Assembly (NCBI GenBank): GCA_903859205.1
Contig: CAIOLM010000024.1
Span: 1-64,000, forward strand
Origin: an uncultured Microbacteriaceae bacterium
Lineage (GTDB): Bacteria; Actinomycetota; Actinomycetes; Actinomycetales; Microbacteriaceae
Reading direction: 5' to 3'
Length of the DNA: 64,000 nt
In this document: one piece after another, positions 9,999 through 16,294 of the stretch
Layout of the letters: each line of letters begins with the position of its first letter
Position numbering within the stretch: position 1 is the stretch's first letter
Notes under the pieces: generated by a model
Database searches by the model: none
Told to the model about the DNA's origin: nothing
What the model saw: only the letters and a program-made list of their open reading frames with translations
Translations under genes and position numbers: made by a program

Positions 9999-11183
9999 CT
10001 AGCTGGAGTAGGCGCTGTTCTCGTGCACGTAGTCGTGCGTGAGGTCGTTGGTCCAGATGGTGGCGGTGTGCGAGCCGACCTTGAGGTCGATCTGAATGTC
10101 GACGGCTCGAGGCGTGAGGTCGACCAGGTCGCGCGGCTGGTCGGGCTGGCCACCCTGACACACCTGCACGCCGTTGAATGAGACATCGATGTCGTAGGGG
10201 TCAAACTCGGCGCCGGTGGTTCCGACTGCGGCAAGAACGCGACCCCAGTTGGCGTCGTTCCCGAAGATGGCGGCCTTGAAGAGGTTGTTGCGTGCGACCG
10301 AGCGACCCACCTCGACGGCGTCGTCCTCGCTGGCGGCGTTACGAACCGTGATGGCGATGTCATGGCTTGCGCCCTCGGCGTCGGCCTGCAACTGCAGGGC
10401 GAGTGAGGTGCACGCCTCGGTCAACCGGGCAGTGAATTCGTCGAGTTCGGGAGTAACACCGGATGCCCCACTGGCCATGAGCGTCACCTGGTCGTTGGTC
10501 GACATGCAGCCATCGCTATCCAGGCGGTCGAAGGTGACGCGCGTGGCCGCACGAAGAGCGGTGTCGAGTTGGGATGAGGTGAGGTGCGCATCCGTGGTGA
10601 TGACGACCAGCATGGTGGCCAGGCCGGGTGCGAGCATGCCGGCGCCCTTAGCCATTCCGCCAATGGAATACATTCCGGTATCAGCGGTTCCGCCCTCGAT
10701 CACGCAGGTCTTGGGCTTGGAGTCGGTGGTCATGATCGCTTCGGCGGCGTTCATTCCGCCGGCGAGGGTTTGGGCATCCGCGTGGGCGAGCGCCTCGGCG
10801 GCCAGGTGCACGCCGTTGACGAGCTTGTCGAGCGGAAGCTGCTCGCCGATCAGACCCGTCGAGCACACCAGGGTGTCGCCGGCAGAGATCTTGAGTGCGT
10901 CGGCGACCGCCTCAGCGGTGGAGTGCGTGACCTGGAAGCCCTGGCTTCCGGTGTAGCAGTTGGCTCCGCCGGAGTTCAGCACGATGGCTTCGACCACGGC
11001 GTCGGCCATGACCTGCTTGCTCCACAGAATCGGGTTGGCCTGGCAGCGGTTCGAGGTGAACACCGCGGCGGCGCTGGTCAGCGGCCCGAGGTTCTGCACG
11101 ATGGCGAGATCTTTGTTGCCCGACTTCTTCAAGCCGCAGGCGACACCGGCGGCCGCGAATCCGGCGGGGGTGGTAACGGTCAT
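9999..11183 (-). CDS. argJ: bifunctional ornithine acetyltransferase / N-acetylglutamate synthase
   Basis: Transfers the acetyl group from N-acetylornithine to glutamate, giving the cyclic arginine pathway. The 394-residue precursor cleaves itself between Ala and Thr. The autoprocessing site is visible as APGLATMLVVITTDA (KGAGMLAPGLATML context), where Thr becomes the N-terminal nucleophile of the beta chain. The chain ends in ENSAYSS, the usual C-terminus of the family. TAGATT lies exactly 6 nt before the ATG. The YoeB-type toxin gene ends only 9 nt upstream, so argJ probably uses its own leaderless promoter rather than readthrough. Confidence 0.96.
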   Translation of the reverse strand: MTVTTPAGFAAAGVACGLKKSGNKDLAIVQNLGPLTSAAAVFTSNRCQANPILWSKQVMADAVVEAIVLNSGGANCYTGSQGFQVTHSTAEAVADALKISAGDTLVCSTGLIGEQLPLDKLVNGVHLAAEALAHADAQTLAGGMNAAEAIMTTDSKPKTCVIEGGTADTGMYSIGGMAKGAGMLAPGLATMLVVITTDAHLTSSQLDTALRAATRVTFDRLDSDGCMSTNDQVTLMASGASGVTPELDEFTARLTEACTSLALQLQADAEGASHDIAITVRNAASEDDAVEVGRSVARNNLFKAAIFGNDANWGRVLAAVGTTGAEFDPYDIDVSFNGVQVCQGGQPDQPRDLVDLTPRAVDIQIDLKVGSHTATIWTNDLTHDYVHENSAYSS

Positions 11184-11189
11184 GGGTCA

Positions 11190-11195
11190 AATCTA
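11190..11195 (-). promoter_or_regulatory. leaderless -10 box TAGATT of argJ
   Basis: TAGATT-N6-ATG. The box lies at the stop codon end of the upstream toxin gene. Confidence 0.6.
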
Positions 11196-11459
11196 TCGGT
11201 CGAACCAGTAGTGCCCGCGGAGCTGAAGAAATGTGATTTTGTCGCCGTCAATCTCATAGACAATTCGATGCACGAGATTCACTCGCCGAGACCACAACTC
11301 GGTATCGAAATGTTTCAGACGCTCGGGGTGTCCAGTTCCGTTTCGTGGCGTGCGTCGAATCTCTTCAATGAGTTTGAGCACTTTGCGCGACTGGGGCTCT
11401 GGCTGCCCCATCCACCAGGTCAGATCGGTCCAGGCGATGGCATCAAAAGCAACCTTCAT
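11193..11459 (-). CDS. YoeB/Txe-family mRNA interferase toxin
   Basis: An 88-residue RelE-superfamily toxin of the Txe/YoeB branch. Such toxins cut mRNA in the ribosomal A site. Diagnostic features are the IAWTDLTWW start, KLIEEIRRTPRNGTGHPERLKH (the YoeB substrate loop), LWSRRVNLVHRIVYEI with the conserved RR and HR, and the C-terminal GHYWFDR, matching the YoeB H-Y-x end needed for catalysis. Length is typical. Its ATG overlaps the stop of the antitoxin, giving fixed expression order. The pair sits between argC and argJ. Confidence 0.92.
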   Translation of the reverse strand: MKVAFDAIAWTDLTWWMGQPEPQSRKVLKLIEEIRRTPRNGTGHPERLKHFDTELWSRRVNLVHRIVYEIDGDKITFLQLRGHYWFDR

Positions 11460-11731
11460 TTGCCGAACATGTGCTTTTCAAGCTCATCGATCGTCATCTC
11501 AACGACGGGATCTTCAATACGGCGATTGATCAGGGCCTGCAGTAGTCGCATGCCTGCGACAGGGTCTTTGAACAGGTCGAGAGTGGTCTTGTACGACTGG
11601 TAGACATCAGCGCTCACGAGCACGGCTGTGCCCTTGCGCGAGGTGATGTAGAACTCCTCCTCAAGCTCAACAGCGTCTTCAATCAGGCTGAAGAGTGTGC
11701 GGCGCGCTTCGCTGGCAGTCAGAGCTTTCAT
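11456..11731 (-). CDS. YefM/Phd-family antitoxin
   Basis: A 91-residue antitoxin that should bind the YoeB-type toxin and repress its own promoter. The N-terminal Phd/YefM DNA-binding fold is visible (MKALTASEARRTLFSLIEDAVE ... YITSRKGTAVLVSADVYQSY). The C-terminal part, rich in acidic and hydrophobic residues (DPVVEMTIDELEKHMFGK), is the expected toxin-wrapping tail. The open frame extends to 11788, but ATG at 11731 matches the family start. Upstream a direct repeat GTACCA-N6-GTACCA (about 11750-11770) may be its operator. It overlaps the toxin gene by 4 nt. Confidence 0.9.
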   Translation of the reverse strand: MKALTASEARRTLFSLIEDAVELEEEFYITSRKGTAVLVSADVYQSYKTTLDLFKDPVAGMRLLQALINRRIEDPVVEMTIDELEKHMFGK

Positions 11732-11876
11732 CGGTCTCGTCCAATCAAGAGTGGTACGAGAAATGGTACTACTTTGTGAGATGGCCATACAAGCGTTTTA
11801 GACCACTGAATTCGCCGATTTCGGGCGCGCTAAAGCGATTGTGAGTTTCTGCCAGCGCTCCCCCAAGGTGGAGAAC

Positions 11877-12968
11877 CTACGGAGCGACGCCGTTCACGGT
11901 CAGGCCGGTCTGCTCGGGGATGCCCAGCGCGATGTTCGCCGATTGGATGGCAGCACCAGCGGTTCCCTTGACCAGGTTGTCGAGCGCGCTGACCACGACC
12001 AGGCGACCGACCTTGGCGTCGATAGACAGGCCGATCAAGCAGGTGTTGGCGCCGAGAGTGTCGGCCGTGCGCGGGAAGTGCCCGGCAGGCAGCACCTGCA
12101 CGAACGCTTCGGTTCCGTAGGCGGCGTCATACGCCTTGCGGATCTGCTCCTCGGTGACGCCGGGCTTGAGCTTGGCGGTTGAGGTAGCCAGGATTCCGCG
12201 GGCCATCGGCACGAGCACGGGCGTCATCGAGACGGTCACGTCGCCATCGCCGGTCGAGTAGTCGCCCTGCGACGTATCGAGACCAAGCTTCAGGTTCTGA
12301 ATGATCTCGGGCGTGTGCCGGTGCGATCCGCCCACGGCATAGGGATTAGCAGAACCCATGAGCTCGCTGCCGAGCAAGTCGAGCTTCAGGCTCTTTCCTG
12401 CGCCAGAGGGGCCAACGGCCAGCACGCTGACGATGTCGGTTGTTTCGACGAGACCGGCAGCGACGGCGGGAGCAAGTGCGAGCGAGACCGCGGATGCATT
12501 GCAGCCGGGGGCCGCGATGCGGGTGGCTCCTGCGAGCGCATCCCGAATTTTGCCCGGCTTGCCGGTTGAGCCTGTCGAAACCAGCAGCTCAGGAATGCCA
12601 TAGGCCCACGCCCCGTAGTACTGGCCACCGTAGTAGGCGGCCCAGTCGTCGGGGTTGGTCAGGCGGTGGTCGGCGCCGCAGTCGACGACGAGCGTGTCGG
12701 CGGGTAGCTCGGCCGTGATCGCCCCGGATGCTCCGTGCGGAAGCGCGAGAAACACCACGTCGTGCCCGGCCAGGCTGGCGGGCGTGGTCTCGGCCAGGGT
12801 CAGGTGGCGCAGCGAGCGCAGGTGCGGGTGCACCTCAGAGAGCTTCTGTCCGGCGTTGCTGTGCGCGGTGACCGTGCGCACCTCAAATTCGGGATGCGCA
12901 GCGAGCAGGCGCAGCAGTTCACCGCCGGCGTATCCGCTGGCTCCTGCGACGGCGACTGAGTAACTCAT
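11877..12968 (-). CDS. argC: N-acetyl-gamma-glutamyl-phosphate reductase
   Basis: NADPH-dependent reduction of N-acetylglutamyl phosphate to the semialdehyde. The 363-residue protein has the Rossmann motif [16 protein letters not shown] (residues 7-22) and the active-site Cys in [11 protein letters not shown], plus the HRHTPEI motif with the conserved His. A segment of about 12 residues, [12 protein letters not shown], is encoded by an in-frame palindromic repeat at 12563-12584 just before the catalytic region; I know no family counterpart. TAACCT lies 6 nt before the ATG. Expressed divergently from the MazG-like gene across 54 bp. Confidence 0.96.
   Translation of the reverse strand: MSYSVAVAGASGYAGGELLRLLAAHPEFEVRTVTAHSNAGQKLSEVHPHLRSLRHLTLAETTPASLAGHDVVFLALPHGASGAITAELPADTLVVDCGADHRLTNPDDWAAYYGGQYYGAWAYGIPELLVSTGSTGKPGKIRDALAGATRIAAPGCNASAVSLALAPAVAAGLVETTDIVSVLAVGPSGAGKSLKLDLLGSELMGSANPYAVGGSHRHTPEIIQNLKLGLDTSQGDYSTGDGDVTVSMTPVLVPMARGILATSTAKLKPGVTEEQIRKAYDAAYGTEAFVQVLPAGHFPRTADTLGANTCLIGLSIDAKVGRLVVVSALDNLVKGTAGAAIQSANIALGIPEQTGLTVNGVAP
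12563..12584. repeat. dispersed palindromic repeat inside argC
   Basis: Short form, CGGTTGAGCCTGTCGAAACC plus AG. It is read in frame on the minus strand as LVSTGST, producing an insert in ArgC between PEL and GKPGK. Confidence 0.85.
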
Positions 12969-12974
12969 GACTCA

Positions 12975-12980
12975 AGGTTA
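12975..12980 (-). promoter_or_regulatory. leaderless -10 box TAACCT of argC
   Basis: TAACCT-N6-ATG. It faces the -10 of the MazG-like gene (13011-13016) in a 54-bp divergent spacer. Confidence 0.6.
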
Positions 12981-13010
12981 TCGGCTTGGCCCAGTGTCAC
13001 TTGGAAGCGA

Positions 13011-13016
13011 TACGGT
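13011..13016 (+). promoter_or_regulatory. leaderless -10 box TACGGT of the MazG-like gene
   Basis: TACGGT-N6-ATG, with start at 13023. It supports that codon over the alternative ATG at 13041. Confidence 0.5.
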
Positions 13017-13022
13017 TTGAGC

Positions 13023-13343
13023 ATGGGGAATGACAACACGATGGATGCTCTCCGCGCATTCGTCAGCGAGCGCGACTGGGGCCAATTCCACACGCCCTCA
13101 AACCTCGCAAAGAGCGTAAGCATCGAAGCCGCTGAGCTTCTCGAGTGCTTCCAGTGGAGTGACGAAGCTGACGGCCACAGGGTCAAAGAAGAACTCGCAG
13201 ATGTGCTGACCTATTGCTATCTTCTGGCAGACAACCTCGGGCTCGATCCGGAGCAGATCATCCTCGAAAAGCTTGAAGACACGAAGGCGAAGTACCCGGT
13301 CGATAAGGTCCAGGGAAAGAGCACGAAGTATGACAAGCTCTAG
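13023..13343 (+). CDS. MazG-like nucleotide pyrophosphohydrolase
   Basis: A 106-residue single-domain member of the all-alpha NTP pyrophosphohydrolase (MazG) superfamily, which removes pyrophosphate from NTPs, dNTPs or related nucleotides. The metal-binding signature is clear: VSIEAAELLECFQW (ExxE) followed by VKEELADVLTYCYLLADNLG (ExxD). The substrate cannot be told. Its stop codon overlaps the start of the downstream helicase-nuclease by 14 nt, so the two are coexpressed and coupled. This pairing suggests a defence or nucleotide-signalling role rather than general housekeeping; that is inference. Confidence 0.9.
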   Translation: MGNDNTMDALRAFVSERDWGQFHTPSNLAKSVSIEAAELLECFQWSDEADGHRVKEELADVLTYCYLLADNLGLDPEQIILEKLEDTKAKYPVDKVQGKSTKYDKL

Positions 13344-15048
13344 CATCGAGCGGTTTCCTTTCGACAAGCGAGTACTCAAAGGCCTGAGCGACACAAACCC
13401 GCGCCTCGAAAACTGGCCCGTGGTCTACACAATCGATAACGACAAGTCGATCTATGTCGGTGAGACTACGAACGCCCGTGTTCGCATGCAGCAGCACCTC
13501 GAGTCCCCCACGAAACAGGGGCTCAAGCGGATCCGCGTGATAATCAATGAGGAGTTCAACAAGTCCGTCTGCCTCGACCTCGAGTCGCACCTGATTAGGT
13601 ATCTCGCAGCTGACGAAAAGTACGAAGTCATCAACGGCAATCACGGAATTTCAGACGCCGACTACTTTGAGCGCTCTCGATATCGCGAAGACTTTGATGA
13701 AATCTTCAAACAGCTCTTCGAACAGGGCGTTTTGACGCGCTCAATCCCCGACATCGTTAACAGCAACCTCTTCAAGTACTCCCCCTACAAGGCCCTGAAC
13801 ACAGATCAAGCCGCCGCGGTCGAGGAAATACTTGAGCGACTTTTCCAAACGTGGAATGCGCCGAGCGACGTTCCCATGGTGGTCCAGGGTGACCCCGGCA
13901 CAGGTAAAACGATTGTCGCGATCTACCTGGTCAAGCTCCTTGCCGACATCGCCAACAGCATCAGCGAGGATGCCCTCGAAAGTGATTCGCTTTTTGCCGA
14001 CTTCTTTCAGCCTGGATACAAGGAAATCATTGGTAGCCCACACATCGGGCTCGTGATTCCGCAGCAGTCGCTTCGCAAAACAGTCCAGAAGGTTTTCGCC
14101 AAGACGCCTGGGCTAGACAAAAACTGGGTTATCAGCCCGTTCGATCTGAATACCCGTGACGCCTACGACTTACTCATCGTCGATGAATCTCATCGCTTGG
14201 GGCAGCGCGCAAATCAGCCGTCAGCCGCTCAAAACAAGAAGTTCACGACCAACAATCTCGCACTCTTCGGCAATGATGACTCCTCGTGGACGCAGCTCGA
14301 CTGGGTGCGTGCCGCAAGTAGACACCAGCTTCTTCTCATTGATGCAGCACAGAGCGTCAAACCAGGCGATCTTCCCCTGAAGCAGGTGGAATTCCTGATT
14401 CGCGAAAGCCGTTCAGAAAACGTCCTTTTCCGACTTCACTCCCAAATGCGCGTTGTTGGCGGAAATGACTACATCGATTTCGTTCGTCGACTCTTGAATC
14501 TCGAGCAGATCGAGTCACTGGATTTTGGAAAGTATGACTTCAGAATCTTCAACGACTTCAGTGAGATGCGTGACGCAATCATGGCCAAGGATGAGGCGTT
14601 CGGACTTTCTCGCCTTGTCGCTGGTTACGCCTGGCCCTGGGCCAGTCGTAATGACAAGACCGCGACGGACATCGAAATCGATGGCATCCAAATGCAATGG
14701 AACCAAACTCCAGTCGACTGGATCAACTCCCCCAATTCAGTCAATGAAGTTGGCTCGATTCATACCGTTCAGGGCTACGACCTCAACTATGCCGGCGTGA
14801 TTATCGGCCCCGACTTGAGCTTCAACGACGCGACTGGGCAGCTGGTCTTTAATCGCGATAGCTACTTCGACACCAAGGGCAAGGAAAACAACCCCCGTCT
14901 TGGCGTGACTTACTCTGACGAAGACCTGCTCGAGTTCGTGAAGAACATATACAGAGTGTTGCTGACCAGGGGCATCAAAGGTACGTACGTGTTCATTCAC
15001 GATTCCGCACTTAGGAGCCGAATTACCCAGATGATCTCCTGGCAATAG
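13330..15048 (+). CDS. GIY-YIG nuclease fused to DUF2075 (Schlafen-group-3 type) helicase
   Basis: A 572-residue two-domain protein. Residues about 28-110 form a GIY-YIG nuclease: VVYTI (31-35), IYVGETTN (41-48), R50/R52 and the metal-binding E85 in LDLESHLI. From about 150 onward is a superfamily 1-like ATPase: KALNTDQAAAVEEIL, Walker A GDPGTGKT (187-194), Walker B LLIVDESH (281-288), QMR near 372, then HTVQGYDLNYAGVIIG and YRVLLTRGIKGTYVFI, the DUF2075 endings. The frame opens at 13273, but ATG 13330 has a GGAAAGAG Shine-Dalgarno and overlaps the MazG stop. Base composition looks more AT-rich than in its neighbours. Likely a nucleic-acid-processing defence component; not proven. Confidence 0.88.
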   Translation: MTSSSIERFPFDKRVLKGLSDTNPRLENWPVVYTIDNDKSIYVGETTNARVRMQQHLESPTKQGLKRIRVIINEEFNKSVCLDLESHLIRYLAADEKYEVINGNHGISDADYFERSRYREDFDEIFKQLFEQGVLTRSIPDIVNSNLFKYSPYKALNTDQAAAVEEILERLFQTWNAPSDVPMVVQGDPGTGKTIVAIYLVKLLADIANSISEDALESDSLFADFFQPGYKEIIGSPHIGLVIPQQSLRKTVQKVFAKTPGLDKNWVISPFDLNTRDAYDLLIVDESHRLGQRANQPSAAQNKKFTTNNLALFGNDDSSWTQLDWVRAASRHQLLLIDAAQSVKPGDLPLKQVEFLIRESRSENVLFRLHSQMRVVGGNDYIDFVRRLLNLEQIESLDFGKYDFRIFNDFSEMRDAIMAKDEAFGLSRLVAGYAWPWASRNDKTATDIEIDGIQMQWNQTPVDWINSPNSVNEVGSIHTVQGYDLNYAGVIIGPDLSFNDATGQLVFNRDSYFDTKGKENNPRLGVTYSDEDLLEFVKNIYRVLLTRGIKGTYVFIHDSALRSRITQMISWQ

Positions 15049-15345
15049 CTACTGCTCCTCGTGATTCCACTCGGCGTCGGGGTTGAACAGCGAGCCGTAC
15101 TGGGTCTCGGGGTAGGCCGTGTTCGGGCTGTACCCGTATGGTCCGCTGTGCACGTTGCCCTCCTCTTCGGCGGTCATCCCCGTGTTGGTGGTTGCGGCTC
15201 GCGGTGCGTTTGTCTTTGGTTGCTGATTGACCGGCGTCGTTCTCATGCGCATGACTCCAACGAACATGCGAAAGAAAAAACGCACCACCACGAAGATCAA
15301 CCACCCCAGAAACAAGAAAAAGGCGATCGCGATTACTGCATCCAT
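15049..15345 (-). CDS. small single-span membrane protein
   Basis: A 98-residue protein with one strong N-terminal membrane segment (DAVIAIAFFLFLGWLIFVVVRFFF) and a hydrophilic, low-complexity tail rich in Asn, Thr, Pro and Glu. No domain recognised. The ATG at 15345 has an excellent Shine-Dalgarno (GGGAGGAATTC) and the frame's nine extra upstream codons do not look real. It converges on the helicase-nuclease gene, with the two stop codons directly abutting (TAG on each strand). Function unknown; it may or may not belong to the accessory segment. Confidence 0.75.
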   Translation of the reverse strand: MDAVIAIAFFLFLGWLIFVVVRFFFRMFVGVMRMRTTPVNQQPKTNAPRAATTNTGMTAEEEGNVHSGPYGYSPNTAYPETQYGSLFNPDAEWNHEEQ

Positions 15346-15437
15346 GAATTCCTCCCAGAAACAACATCGCATCGCGCACTGACACCCAACGCCTGACCGC
15401 CTAGTCTGGGAGCAGTTTGAGACGAAACGAGGAGCTC

Positions 15438-16292
15438 ATGTTCGCAGAACGCACGACAGCACCACGCACATCCGTTGGGCTGTGGGTCTTGCTTGCCATC
15501 TCGTACTTGGCCGCATTCGTGCCGGCCGGAACCCCGGGCTCTATCACCCTGATCGTCGGGCTCGTTCCCGTGGCGTTCTCGCTCTGGCACTTCACCCGCT
15601 GGGCCGGTGCCGCCACAGCATGGTTGTCATTCGTATCGGTCGTCATTGTGAGCTTCACCGGTGAGGCTATTGGTGTGGCCACCGGGCTGGTGTTCGGCAA
15701 TTACTTCTATCCGGATGGACCGCTCGGCCCGCTGCTGCTCGGTGTTCCCCCGCTGATTCAACTGCAGTATTTTGCGATGGCGTATGCGTCGCTGATGCTC
15801 GCCCGTTCCATCGGCGGAGCGCTGACCCAAGCCGCCCGCGGATGGCGCCTCGTGGGTGTCTCGGCTATGGCCGCCTTTGGCATGACCTTGCTCGATCTGG
15901 CCAGCGACCCGTGGCACGCCACCGTGCTTCAGCAGTGGATTTGGCGCGACGGCGGTGTGTACTTCGGCATCCCGCTGCACAACTTCTTTGGCTGGTTCTT
16001 TGAGACGCTCGTCTTCTTGCTGATCGCTCAGGCCCTCCTCAACCGCCGGGTCGCACTGACGCGATTGGCCGAGCCCAAGCCGCGCGGATTCCTGCTGCAG
16101 GGAGTGCTGCTCTACGGCACGTTCCCGTTCACCATCGTGTTTATTCCGTGGGTGCAGGCGAGTGGCGGCTTCAGCACCGAGTCGATGGTGATTGCCCAGG
16201 CGATGGTTATCGTGGCGCTGTTTGCGGTTGTTCCACTTTGGGTTGCGTCGCTGCTGGCGCTGCGAGGCAACAGACGCGGCTCGCCCCAGTAG
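15438..16292 (+). CDS. carotenoid biosynthesis (CruF/DUF422-like) membrane protein
   Basis: A 284-residue integral membrane protein with about seven hydrophobic segments. It matches the CruF-type carotenoid 1,2-hydratase family (bisanhydrobacterioruberin hydratase in C50 carotenoid producers). Recognisable parts are GNYFYPDGPLGPLLLGVPPLIQLQYFAMAYAS, LLDLASDPWHATVLQQWIWRDGGVYFGIPLHNFFGWF and YGTFPFTIVFIPWV. The conserved D-P and H-N-x-x-G-W residues are present. ATG at 15438 is preceded by GAGGAG, better than the earlier in-frame start. No other crt gene is nearby, so it is an isolated pathway member. It converges on pheT, 2 nt away. Confidence 0.82.
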   Translation: MFAERTTAPRTSVGLWVLLAISYLAAFVPAGTPGSITLIVGLVPVAFSLWHFTRWAGAATAWLSFVSVVIVSFTGEAIGVATGLVFGNYFYPDGPLGPLLLGVPPLIQLQYFAMAYASLMLARSIGGALTQAARGWRLVGVSAMAAFGMTLLDLASDPWHATVLQQWIWRDGGVYFGIPLHNFFGWFFETLVFLLIAQALLNRRVALTRLAEPKPRGFLLQGVLLYGTFPFTIVFIPWVQASGGFSTESMVIAQAMVIVALFAVVPLWVASLLALRGNRRGSPQ

Positions 16293-16294
16293 AA

